Assembly (NCBI GenBank): GCA_964609025.1 | Contig: CAZSQM010000011.1 | Location: 1 to 64,000, forward strand | Source of the DNA: SIG307 sp964609025 | GTDB taxonomy: Bacteria; Bacillota; Clostridia; Lachnospirales; Lachnospiraceae | Direction of reading: 5' to 3' | DNA: 64,000 bases | Shown here: positions 8,309-15,726 of the stretch, piece by piece | Layout: the number at the start of each line of letters is the position of its first letter | Numbering within the stretch: position 1 is the stretch's first letter | Notes under the pieces: generated by a model | What the model saw: the letters and a program-made list of their open reading frames with translations, nothing else | What the model was told of the DNA's origin: nothing | Databases searched by the model: none | Made by a program: the position numbers and the translations under genes

Positions 8309-9031
8309 TTAGTTTGCGACATACATCTGCTTGTACGGGTTTTTGCTGTCCGGCGTAATTACGGTAAACGGTGCGCCCAATACCTGCTCTTTAGCGAATC
8401 CGAACAGCTCGCAAAATTCCGTAATATAGCCTTCGATAGCCGCTAAATCTTCCCCGGTTGCCGGAGCTGCGGTCACATTTTTCGGGAACTCAATGCCCTT
8501 GCAGTCCGAGCGCAGAAACATTTTACCGCCGTGCATACCGGTGCAAGGGAAGTTTCCTACAATACTTTTACCGTCGTTTTGCAGACCGAGGACGATAATA
8601 ATGCCGCCGGCCTGATATTCACCGAGAAAGCTGCCGCAGCGCCCTCCGATTACCATAACCGGGAGCTTTTCCTTATACTCCTTCATATGGATTCCGGCGC
8701 GGTATCCGGCGTTGCCCTTTACAAAAATCCTGCCGCCCCGCATGGCATATCCGGCGGCATCTCCGATATTTCCGTGAATAATAATTTCTCCGTCATTCAT
8801 TGTGTCGCCGACGGCATCCTGCGCATTTCCGAACACGGTAATTGCGGCGCCGTTCAGATAAGCTCCGAGGGCATTTCCCGGAGTTCCGGTGATATCAATT
8901 TTCTTTTCGCCCATGCCGGAAGCGATAAAACGCTGTCCGAGGCAGCCTATAATGCTGCAATCCTCTGCGGAATCTCTGACCTTGCGGTTTAAAACGTCAA
9001 AATTAAGATTTGCTGCATCGATGGAAACCAT
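8309..9031 (-). CDS. Glutamate synthase GXGXG (gamma) domain protein
   Basis: A 240-residue protein matching the C-terminal right-handed beta-helix of glutamate synthase large subunits, encoded here as its own gene. Repeated G-x-x-x-G-x-x-x-x-G-x-x-x-x-x-G turns are seen throughout, for example GNALGAYLNGAAITVFGNAQ and GDAAGYAMRGGRIFVKGNAG. In single-chain enzymes this domain is structural, holding the glutaminase and FMN domains together. It is the last gene of a five-gene minus-strand operon, and its ATG overlaps the stop of the flavoprotein gene by one base (TAATG). A terminator follows directly. Confidence 0.9.
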   Translation of the reverse strand: MVSIDAANLNFDVLNRKVRDSAEDCSIIGCLGQRFIASGMGEKKIDITGTPGNALGAYLNGAAITVFGNAQDAVGDTMNDGEIIIHGNIGDAAGYAMRGGRIFVKGNAGYRAGIHMKEYKEKLPVMVIGGRCGSFLGEYQAGGIIIVLGLQNDGKSIVGNFPCTGMHGGKMFLRSDCKGIEFPKNVTAAPATGEDLAAIEGYITEFCELFGFAKEQVLGAPFTVITPDSKNPYKQMYVAN

Positions 9032-10263
9032 TATAATACACCTCCTAATTTTTGTCTGCGGTAATCCGCGGAAAACGGCGCCAAAGACGGGGACTTCTTC
9101 AGCAGTTCAAAGTCAACATCGGCAAGAGGAGTTTTTTCACGGATGAGAGCGGTATAAATTCCTGCGCGTTCTACATCCCCGATCATCATAAAACCAACGA
9201 GAAAACCGTCCTTCGTAAACAGACGTTTCATCGAATGTTCCGTTTTTTCTTCGTACAGCTCTCCCGTATAGTTCCCGGCGGTCAGTGCATGAACGCCGAA
9301 AAATCCGATGGCATTCATCGGAATGCCTTTATCAAACACTTCGTTGCCTCCTGCCATATTCACTCCGGCGCATTTTCCCTGCATATACGCATTCGGCAGA
9401 AGGGCAAGAACCCGCTGCTCGCCGGTGGAAGCGTCATAACCCTGCGTGCAGTCGCCGGCGGAATAAATGCCGTCTAAGGAGGTACGCATGGAAGTATCTA
9501 CCAAAATACCGCGGTCCGTCTTTCCGCCGATTTCTTTTACCAGAGAAATATTCGGGCGGACGCCGACAGCAAGAACAAGAACATCAAAGTCAACGCTGCC
9601 TCCGTTTTTCATGACGGCGGTGTTCCCGCAAAAGGCGGTAACGCTGTCGCCGAGCAGGAAATGAATTCCGTGTTCCTCTAAGGTTGTCTGCATATAAGCG
9701 GCACAGGTATCGTCCAGAATACTGGAAAGAACACGGGTAGCCAGGTCGCACACCGTAATGTCGGCAACCCGTCCGCACAACCCTTCGGCACATTTTAAGC
9801 CAATCAGTCCCGCGCCGACAATTAACACCTTGGAATCCTTTGTAATTGCCTGCTCCAAAGCGAGGGTATCGTCCTCCGTCATAAAAGAGAACTTCTTTTC
9901 TACGGTATCCAGCCCTTCAAACGGCGGGATAAAAGGGGAAGAACCGGTAGCCACACAAAGTGCGTCATACGGGACAGAGGTTCCGTCCTCTAATAAAACA
10001 GAGTGATTTTCCCGGTCGATTTTTACGGCTTTCTTTCCGTATAAAACCTCGCAGCCGTTTTTTTCATAAAAATCATCGGGGCGGTATTTCATTTTTTCAA
10101 GGTCCGTTTTCCCCTGCAAATAGTAGGAAATCAACGGGCGGCAGTAGACCGGATGCGGTTCGCCGGAAATGAGGACAATTTTAGACTCCTGTTCTACGCT
10201 GCGGATTCCTTCTATGCAGCCGACTGCGGCAACGCCGCCGCCGATAATAACATACTGTTTCAT
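9031..10263 (-). CDS. FAD/NAD(P)-dependent oxidoreductase of the split glutamate synthase
   Basis: A 410-residue pyridine nucleotide-disulfide family flavoprotein. The N-terminal FAD dinucleotide fold is GGGVAAVGCIEGIR, the second Rossmann motif VLIVGAGLIGLKCAEGL (near residue 145) binds NAD(P)H, and YSAGDCTQGYD is the FAD-contacting motif. It resembles rubredoxin/nitrite reductase-type oxidoreductases, not the GltD small subunit of proteobacteria. Its position between the ferredoxin and GXGXG genes suggests it supplies electrons from NAD(P)H via the iron-sulfur protein to the FMN domain. The electron route is inferred from context. Confidence 0.85.
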   Translation of the reverse strand: MKQYVIIGGGVAAVGCIEGIRSVEQESKIVLISGEPHPVYCRPLISYYLQGKTDLEKMKYRPDDFYEKNGCEVLYGKKAVKIDRENHSVLLEDGTSVPYDALCVATGSSPFIPPFEGLDTVEKKFSFMTEDDTLALEQAITKDSKVLIVGAGLIGLKCAEGLCGRVADITVCDLATRVLSSILDDTCAAYMQTTLEEHGIHFLLGDSVTAFCGNTAVMKNGGSVDFDVLVLAVGVRPNISLVKEIGGKTDRGILVDTSMRTSLDGIYSAGDCTQGYDASTGEQRVLALLPNAYMQGKCAGVNMAGGNEVFDKGIPMNAIGFFGVHALTAGNYTGELYEEKTEHSMKRLFTKDGFLVGFMMIGDVERAGIYTALIREKTPLADVDFELLKKSPSLAPFSADYRRQKLGGVL

Positions 10264-10269
10264 CTGGGC

Positions 10270-10698
10270 TCACCTCTCTTCATAAACAATGGCACGGTTC
10301 GGGCAGCCCTTGACACAGGCAGGCGAGCCGCAGGAATTTTGAATACAAAGCTCACATTTCTGCACCGCTCCGCCGTTATCGTGCGTAATCGCACCGTACG
10401 GACAGACGAGGATGCAGGTAAAGCAGCCGACGCATTTTTCATGGTCGATGCATACCGTTCCGTCTTTTTTGGACAGCGCGCCGGAGATGCAGCTTTTTAC
10501 GCAAATCGGGTCGTCGCAATGACGGCAGGATACCGCATAGGTGATTTTACCGTCCTCCTCTACATGGATTCTCGGATAAATCGGTTTGTCCTTTAAGGCT
10601 TTTACCATGTCCGACATGCCGGAATTTGCAAAAGCACAGTTATATTCGCATAACCGGCAGCCAAGACACCATTCTTCGTTTACAAATACTTTTTTCAT
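10270..10698 (-). CDS. 4Fe-4S ferredoxin-type subunit of the split glutamate synthase
   Basis: A 142-residue iron-sulfur protein with four cysteine clusters: CLGCRLCEYNC, CRHCDDPICVKSC, CVGCFTCILVCPYGA and CELCIQNSCGSPACVKGCP. The pattern resembles the electron-transfer subunits of DmsB/HycB type, which usually carry up to four 4Fe-4S clusters. It likely shuttles electrons between the flavoprotein encoded next and the FMN-binding synthase subunit. Its ATG overlaps the stop of the synthase gene by four bases, and six bases separate it from the flavoprotein gene. Confidence 0.88.
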   Translation of the reverse strand: MKKVFVNEEWCLGCRLCEYNCAFANSGMSDMVKALKDKPIYPRIHVEEDGKITYAVSCRHCDDPICVKSCISGALSKKDGTVCIDHEKCVGCFTCILVCPYGAITHDNGGAVQKCELCIQNSCGSPACVKGCPNRAIVYEER

Positions 10699-12200
10699 TC
10701 TCCTGCGTGTGAGATACCGAGAATCTCAAGCTCCTTTCCGGTGAGGCCTATGCCGCGCAGCATCAATCGGTTACCGCGCAACGCCTCGATTGAATTGATT
10801 CCCATACCGCCCATCAGTTCCTTGATTTCATGCCTCCAGGCATTCATCAGATTGACAAGACGTTCACTGCCGGTATCGGGATTCAGGCGCTTTACAAGGT
10901 CAGGGCGTTGTGTTGCAATGCCCCAGTTACATTTACCGCTCTGACAGGTGCGGCACAGGTGACAGCCGAGGGCAAGCAGCGCCGCCGTTGCAACATAGCA
11001 GGCGTCTGCGCCGAGAGCCACCGCCTTTACGACGTCCGCTGCGGAGCGGATACTTCCGCCTACCACGAGGGAAACCTGATTGCGGATACCCTCCTCGCGG
11101 AGCCGTGTATCAACAACCGCGAGCGCAAGCTCAATCGGAATACCCACATTGTCACGGATACGGGTAGGAGCCGCGCCGGTACCGCCTCTGAAACCGTCGA
11201 TGGCGATAATATCCGCGCCGCTTCTTGCAATACCGCTGGCAATCGCCGCAATGTTATGAACGGCGGCAACCTTGACGATAATCGGCTTCTTATAATTCGT
11301 TGCTTCCTTTAAAGAATAAACAAGCTGACGAAGGTCCTCAATGGAATAAATATCGTGATGAGGTGCCGGGGAGATGGCATCGGAGCCTTCCGGAATCATA
11401 CGGGTGCGGGAAACGTCGCCGACGATTTTGGTTCCCGGCAGATGACCGCCGATACCCGGCTTTGCGCCCTGCCCCATTTTAATTTCAATGGCGGCGCCGG
11501 CATCCAGATAATTTTCGTAAACACCGAATCTGCCCGAAGCAACCTGAACAACCGTATTCGGACCGTACACATAAAAGTCTTCGTGCAGTCCGCCCTCGCC
11601 GGTATTATAATAGATACCGAGCTCTGTTGCGGCGCGGGCAAGGCTTTTGTGCGCGTTGTAGCTGATAGAACCGTAGCTCATGGCGGAGAACATCACCGGC
11701 ATGGAAAGTTCAAGCTGCGGCGTAAGATTTTCTTTGATTTTGCCGTTTTCGTCACGTTCAACGACAGAAGGTTTTTTGCCGAGGAACACACGGGTTTCCA
11801 TCGGTTCGCGCAACGGGTCGATGGAAGGGTTTGTAACTTGCGAAGCGTTGATTAGAATTTTGTCCCAATAAACCGGGAACGGCTTCGGATTACCCATTGA
11901 TGAAAGAAGAACACCGCCGCTGTTTGCCTGCTTGTAAATCTCTTTAATCGTGTCGTTGGACCAGTTGGCGTTCTCCCGGAGGACGCAGTCGTTTTTCACG
12001 ATTTTTAATGCTTTTGTCGGACAGAGCGAAACACAGCGCTGACAGTTTACGCAGGCAGTTTCGTCGCTGAGCATAATATTTCGGTCCGCGTCGTAATGAT
12101 GTACCTCGTTGGAACATTGCCGTTCGCAGACCCGGCATCCGATACAGCGGTCATGGTTTCTGATAACTTCAAATTCAGGAGATATATACTCTATTCCCAT
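10695..12200 (-). CDS. Glutamate synthase FMN-binding (central) subunit with N-terminal ferredoxin domain
   Basis: A 501-residue protein carrying the synthase half-reaction, in which ammonia reacts with 2-oxoglutarate on FMN to give glutamate. Two 4Fe-4S motifs lie at the N-terminus (CIGCRVCERQC and CVNCQRCVSLCP, within about residues 18-65). The conserved GQGAKPGIGGHLPG, the barrel motif IDGFRGGTGAAPTR and the cysteine cluster CHLCRTCQSGKCNWGIATQ, which in GltB binds a 3Fe-4S centre, follow. The ferredoxin-headed short form is characteristic of the archaeal/clostridial glutamate synthase type. It overlaps the glutaminase gene (TAATG) and the ferredoxin gene (ATGA). Confidence 0.92.
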   Translation of the reverse strand: MGIEYISPEFEVIRNHDRCIGCRVCERQCSNEVHHYDADRNIMLSDETACVNCQRCVSLCPTKALKIVKNDCVLRENANWSNDTIKEIYKQANSGGVLLSSMGNPKPFPVYWDKILINASQVTNPSIDPLREPMETRVFLGKKPSVVERDENGKIKENLTPQLELSMPVMFSAMSYGSISYNAHKSLARAATELGIYYNTGEGGLHEDFYVYGPNTVVQVASGRFGVYENYLDAGAAIEIKMGQGAKPGIGGHLPGTKIVGDVSRTRMIPEGSDAISPAPHHDIYSIEDLRQLVYSLKEATNYKKPIIVKVAAVHNIAAIASGIARSGADIIAIDGFRGGTGAAPTRIRDNVGIPIELALAVVDTRLREEGIRNQVSLVVGGSIRSAADVVKAVALGADACYVATAALLALGCHLCRTCQSGKCNWGIATQRPDLVKRLNPDTGSERLVNLMNAWRHEIKELMGGMGINSIEALRGNRLMLRGIGLTGKELEILGISHAGE

Positions 12201-13291
12201 TAGAAATTTCCCTCCTTCACTTTTATGATGACAGGTTCGCCGCCCGCCGGAGCATAAATGTTTTCAACGTCCGGTTCCATCGTGCGGATGGCGGCTTCCT
12301 CGCTTGCAATAAATACCTTGTCGTCCTTTTCGCCAACCACCATGGAGCGGAGCTTTAACCGGTCGTTGAGTGCCATCAGGCCGCCCTCAAAGCCGAGCAC
12401 GATGGAGAAAGGACCGGTAATTAACAGACTGGAAAAAACGCTTCTTAAATAAGTGAGTTTCTTCCGTTCCTCTTCGCTTTTCTGCTCTATGCTGCTCCAG
12501 AACGGAGCTGCGATGACTGCTGCGGTTTCTTCCAGGGTAAGCTTCTGACGGCGCAGCAGATAGTCGGCGATGTAGGTAATTACCTCCGTATCGGTCTGTA
12601 ACGTACATTTATAACCGAACATTTCGATAAAGCGGCGGTTTGCGTCATAGGAGGAGATTTCTCCGTTATGCACAATGGAATAATCCAACAGCGTAAAAGG
12701 ATGGGCGCCGCCCCACCAGCCCGGCGTGTTGGTAGGATATCTGCCGTGGGCGGTCCAGGAGTAAGCATTGTATTCCTCTAACCGGTAGAAGCGTCCGACA
12801 TCTTCCGGAAAGCCTACCGCCTTAAAGGCACCCATATTCTTACCGCAGGAGAATACATAAGCGCCTTTCATCTCCGTATTGATTTTGGTAATGATGCGCA
12901 CTACATATTCCTTTTCATCGAGCTGTGCCGAGGCGAGAATCGAGGAAAGGGGGGATACAAAGTATCTCCAGATTAACGGTTCATCCGTAATCTCCGGAAT
13001 TTTTCTTGTAGGAATGTTTTCTGCTCTTACAATTTCAAAGCTGTCTTTCAAAAATTGTTCGCAGGTAGCGCGGCAGAGGTTATCGTCAAAGAAAATATGA
13101 AGCGCATACTGGTCTTTGTATTCCGGATAAATACCGTAACCGGCAAAACCGCCGCCCAGACCGTTGGAACGGTCGTGCATCGGTTTCATGCTCTCCATTA
13201 TCTTTTCTCCGCTCATCCGACAGCCCTCTCTTGAAATGACGGCGGCAATCGCACAACCTGACGGAATTCGTATTTGTCCTTCTTTCTTCAT
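12200..13291 (-). CDS. Glutamate synthase glutaminase subunit (class II amidotransferase)
   Basis: A 363-residue class II glutamine amidotransferase corresponding to the N-terminal domain of GltB. The probable nucleophile is the cysteine of PSGCAIAAVIS near residue 13, implying removal of a short propeptide. HGRYPTNTPGWWGGAHPF and SIVHNGEISSYDANRRF are the glutamine-binding motifs of this domain. It would release ammonia from glutamine for the FMN subunit encoded next. The ATG at 13291 has an AAAGGA ribosome binding site; an upstream in-frame start would translate through the leader hairpin and is rejected. First gene of the operon, behind a strong promoter and an attenuator-like leader. Confidence 0.9.
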   Translation of the reverse strand: MKKEGQIRIPSGCAIAAVISREGCRMSGEKIMESMKPMHDRSNGLGGGFAGYGIYPEYKDQYALHIFFDDNLCRATCEQFLKDSFEIVRAENIPTRKIPEITDEPLIWRYFVSPLSSILASAQLDEKEYVVRIITKINTEMKGAYVFSCGKNMGAFKAVGFPEDVGRFYRLEEYNAYSWTAHGRYPTNTPGWWGGAHPFTLLDYSIVHNGEISSYDANRRFIEMFGYKCTLQTDTEVITYIADYLLRRQKLTLEETAAVIAAPFWSSIEQKSEEERKKLTYLRSVFSSLLITGPFSIVLGFEGGLMALNDRLKLRSMVVGEKDDKVFIASEEAAIRTMEPDVENIYAPAGGEPVIIKVKEGNF

Positions 13292-13327
13292 AATGAAAGT
13301 CCTTTCACGTTTATTTATTTCAAAATG

Positions 13328-13387
13328 AATAAAAGCAAAGGCGTTCATCGAAAAGGAATATCCCTTTCAAACGAACGCCTTTGCTCA
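13328..13387 (-). promoter_or_regulatory. Leader attenuator of the glutamate synthase operon
   Basis: Two mutually exclusive structures begin about five bases after the predicted transcription start. A small hairpin at plus 13372-13387 has a five-pair stem (with two G-U pairs) and the hexaloop AAAGGC. A longer stem pairs plus 13373-13384 with 13335-13346 perfectly over 12 pairs and is followed on the minus strand by TTTTATT, resembling an intrinsic terminator. The small hairpin uses the 5' arm of the terminator, so its stabilisation should permit read-through. The divergent glnN leader has the same plan and the same hexaloop. Confidence 0.65.
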
Positions 13388-13398
13388 TTTGTTGGGTC

Positions 13399-13427
13399 AT
13401 TTTACTCCTTTTCCATATGTTTGTCAA
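13399..13427 (-). promoter_or_regulatory. Sigma-A promoter of the glutamate synthase operon
   Basis: On the minus strand TTGACA (plus 13422-13427), a 17-base spacer and TAAAAT (plus 13399-13404). Predicted start near 13392, about 100 bases ahead of the first gene. It diverges from the glnN promoter across roughly 55 bases of A/T-tract DNA. Confidence 0.8.
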
Positions 13428-13439
13428 GTGCGAATCCTA

Positions 13440-13478
13440 AAATTTTTTGAAAAATTTTTTTGAAATTTTTTGAAAAAT
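13440..13478. promoter_or_regulatory. Phased A/T tracts between the divergent glt and gln promoters
   Basis: Three TTTTTT tracts, each followed by GAAA, are centred near 13446, 13458 and 13469, roughly one helical turn apart, ending just upstream of the glnN -35 box. Such tracts bend DNA and can act as UP elements for RNA polymerase alpha subunits. Function here is inferred from position only. Confidence 0.5.
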
Positions 13479-13483
13479 GGGGG

Positions 13484-13512
13484 TTGACAAATAAAAAGCG
13501 GAGGCGTATAAT
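13484..13512 (+). promoter_or_regulatory. Consensus sigma-A promoter of the glnN operon
   Basis: TTGACA at 13484-13489, a 17-base spacer and TATAAT at 13507-13512, a perfect match to consensus. Transcription should start near 13519, about 95 bases before the glnN ATG. Confidence 0.85.
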
Positions 13513-13522
13513 GCAACGCATG

Positions 13523-13582
13523 AAAGACAAAGGCGTCTTAGAGAGCATGCTCTCCGAGCCGCATTTGTCTTTTTCTTTTTTT
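13523..13582 (+). promoter_or_regulatory. Leader attenuator of the glnN operon
   Basis: A hairpin at 13524-13539 (AAGAC/GTCTT stem, hexaloop AAAGGC) lies about five bases after the predicted transcription start. Its 5' arm is also the 5' arm of a longer stem, AAAGACAAA at 13523-13531 with TTTGTCTTT at 13564-13572, followed by a long T-rich tract. A self-complementary 14-mer (13541-13554) lies in between. The two main structures exclude each other, as in antitermination. The A1/G4 pattern of the hexaloop fits the published target of ANTAR-domain antiterminators, but the second hairpin does not show it. Confidence 0.65.
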
Positions 13583-13612
13583 AATTTCATTTTCCGTAAA
13601 GGAGGCTTCACT

Positions 13613-15709
13613 ATGAAAACAGTAACAGAGTGTTTTGGAAGTTTGGTATTTGACGACAGGGTAATGAAAGCAAATCTTTCGTCAAATGTGTATCAGTCGT
13701 TAAAAAAGACGATTGACGAAGGAGCGCAGCTTGATTTGTCCGTAGCCAATGCAGTAGCAACCGCAATGAAGGACTGGGCAGTCGCAAACGGTGCTACGCA
13801 TTATACGCACTGGTTTCAGCCGCTTACCGGTATTACGGCGGAGAAGCATGACAGCTTCATTTCCCCGTCACCGGACGGACGTGTGATTATGGAGTTCTCC
13901 GGCAAGGAATTGATTAAAGGTGAACCGGACGCGTCCTCGTTCCCTTCGGGCGGTATCCGCGCTACCTTTGAAGCAAGAGGCTATACTGCATGGGACCCGA
14001 CCTCCTATGCTTTTATTAAAGGAAAGACGCTTTGCATCCCGACGGCGTTCTGTTCCTACGGCGGAGAGGCGTTAGATAAGAAAACCCCGTTATTACGTTC
14101 CATGGAAGCCTTAAACCGTCAGGCACTCCGAATTTTACGGCTGTTTGGCAACAACGATGTAAAATGTGTCCGCACTTCCGTAGGACCGGAGCAGGAATAC
14201 TTTTTGGTTGATAAGGAAATGTACAATAAACGTAAGGACCTGATTTTTACGGGCCGTACCTTATTCGGTGCAAAGGCGCCGAAGGGTCAGGAAATGGATG
14301 ACCATTATTTCGGTGTAATTAAGCCGAGAGTTGCCGCTTTTATGGAGGACTTAAACGAAGAACTCTGGAAGCTGGGAATCCTTGCAAAGACGGAGCATAA
14401 CGAGGTGGCTCCGGCACAGCACGAGCTTGCACCGATTTATACGACAACGAACATTGCAACGGACCATAACCAGCTGACAATGGAAATTATGCAAAAGGTA
14501 GCGCTCAAGCACGGACTTGTCTGCCTGCTGCACGAAAAGCCGTTTGCCGGTGTGAACGGCTCCGGAAAACATAACAACTGGTCCATTGCCACGGATACGG
14601 GGGTAAACCTTCTTTCTCCGGGCGAAACGCCGTATGAAAACGCACAGTTTTTACTGTTCCTTTGTGCGGTAATCAAGGCGGTTGACGATTATCAGGATTT
14701 GCTTCGTATTTCGGTAGCAACCGCAGGCAACGACCACAGACTCGGCGCAAACGAAGCACCGCCGGCAGTGGTTTCCATTTTCCTCGGCGATGAGTTAATG
14801 GCAATTTTGGACGCAATCGAAAACGACAAGCCGTATGACGCGGTGGAAAAGACAACGATGAAGTTGGGCGTGGATGTACTGCCGAAGTTCGCAAGAGATA
14901 CCACGGATCGTAACCGTACCTCGCCGTTTGCGTTTACCGGAAATAAGTTTGAGTTCCGTATGCTCGGTTCCTCCAACTCCATTGCCTGTGCAAACATTAT
15001 GTTAAACAGTGCTGTTGCGGAATCCCTGAAAATTTATGCGGACCGTCTGGAAGGAGCGGAGGATTTTGAAACCGCGCTTCATCAGATGATTAAGAAGACG
15101 ATTAAGGATCACAAGAGAATCCTTTTCAACGGCAACGGCTATGACGATTCCTGGATTGAAGAGGCTACCAAAAACCGCGGTTTATTAAACTATCCGACTA
15201 CACCGGACTGCATCCCGCACCTTTTGGATAAGAAGAATGTCGATATGCTGACAGGTCACAAGGTATTCTCCCTGACCGAGCTGAAGTCGCGTTTTGAAAT
15301 TACGTTAGAGAACTATTCCAAGACTGTTTTGATTGAGGCAAACACGATGGTGGATATGGCGAAGAAGCAGATTTTACCGGCAGTTGAGGCGTATGCTTCC
15401 GAGGTTTCCGCTGCGGCAGCCGCAAAGAAGGCGGCAGCGCCGGAGGTTGCCTGTGCTTATGAAAAGGGTCTGGTAAGCAGACTTTCCGCTTTGACCGATT
15501 GCATTGCGGCAAAGACCGAGGAGCTGGAAGAGGCAATTAAAAAGACAAAGAGTGTAGCAGAGGTGGAGCAGCAGTCTTACATGGTGCGTGACACGCTGCT
15601 TGTAAAGATGAGCGAGCTGCGTGCAGCGGCAGACGAAGCAGAAACGATTACCGCAGAGAAATACTGGCCGTTCCCGACCTACGGTGATTTGCTGTTTGGT
15701 GTGCGATAG
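13613..15709 (+). CDS. glnN: Glutamine synthetase type III
   Basis: A 698-residue protein, the usual length of the GlnN (GSIII) class, which condenses glutamate and ammonia at the cost of ATP. Recognisable family motifs are THWFQPLTG near residue 62, SFPSGGIRATFEARGYTAWD, GPEQEYFLVD, AKTEHNEVAPAQHELAPIY, VNGSGKHNNWS, GNDHRLGANEAPPA and NRTSPFAFTGNKFEFR, covering the metal and substrate sites. The C-terminal 150 residues are helical and alanine-rich. The ATG at 13613 is set by AAAGGAGG; the frame stays open further upstream but that region is the promoter and leader. First gene of a glutamine-nitrogen operon, followed after 17 bases by an ammonium transporter. Confidence 0.96.
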   Translation: MKTVTECFGSLVFDDRVMKANLSSNVYQSLKKTIDEGAQLDLSVANAVATAMKDWAVANGATHYTHWFQPLTGITAEKHDSFISPSPDGRVIMEFSGKELIKGEPDASSFPSGGIRATFEARGYTAWDPTSYAFIKGKTLCIPTAFCSYGGEALDKKTPLLRSMEALNRQALRILRLFGNNDVKCVRTSVGPEQEYFLVDKEMYNKRKDLIFTGRTLFGAKAPKGQEMDDHYFGVIKPRVAAFMEDLNEELWKLGILAKTEHNEVAPAQHELAPIYTTTNIATDHNQLTMEIMQKVALKHGLVCLLHEKPFAGVNGSGKHNNWSIATDTGVNLLSPGETPYENAQFLLFLCAVIKAVDDYQDLLRISVATAGNDHRLGANEAPPAVVSIFLGDELMAILDAIENDKPYDAVEKTTMKLGVDVLPKFARDTTDRNRTSPFAFTGNKFEFRMLGSSNSIACANIMLNSAVAESLKIYADRLEGAEDFETALHQMIKKTIKDHKRILFNGNGYDDSWIEEATKNRGLLNYPTTPDCIPHLLDKKNVDMLTGHKVFSLTELKSRFEITLENYSKTVLIEANTMVDMAKKQILPAVEAYASEVSAAAAAKKAAAPEVACAYEKGLVSRLSALTDCIAAKTEELEEAIKKTKSVAEVEQQSYMVRDTLLVKMSELRAAADEAETITAEKYWPFPTYGDLLFGVR

Positions 15710-15726
15710 AAAGGAGGTCATGCTTT

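Noticed and set aside
13328..13387. Glutamine-type riboswitch upstream of the glutamate synthase operon
   Set aside because: I could not find the conserved junction sequences of the glutamine aptamer; the simple hairpin/terminator explanation fits better.
13460..13612. In-frame extension of glnN by 51 codons
   Set aside because: The region contains the promoter and leader hairpins, and the ATG at 13613 has AAAGGAGG and gives the normal GlnN start.
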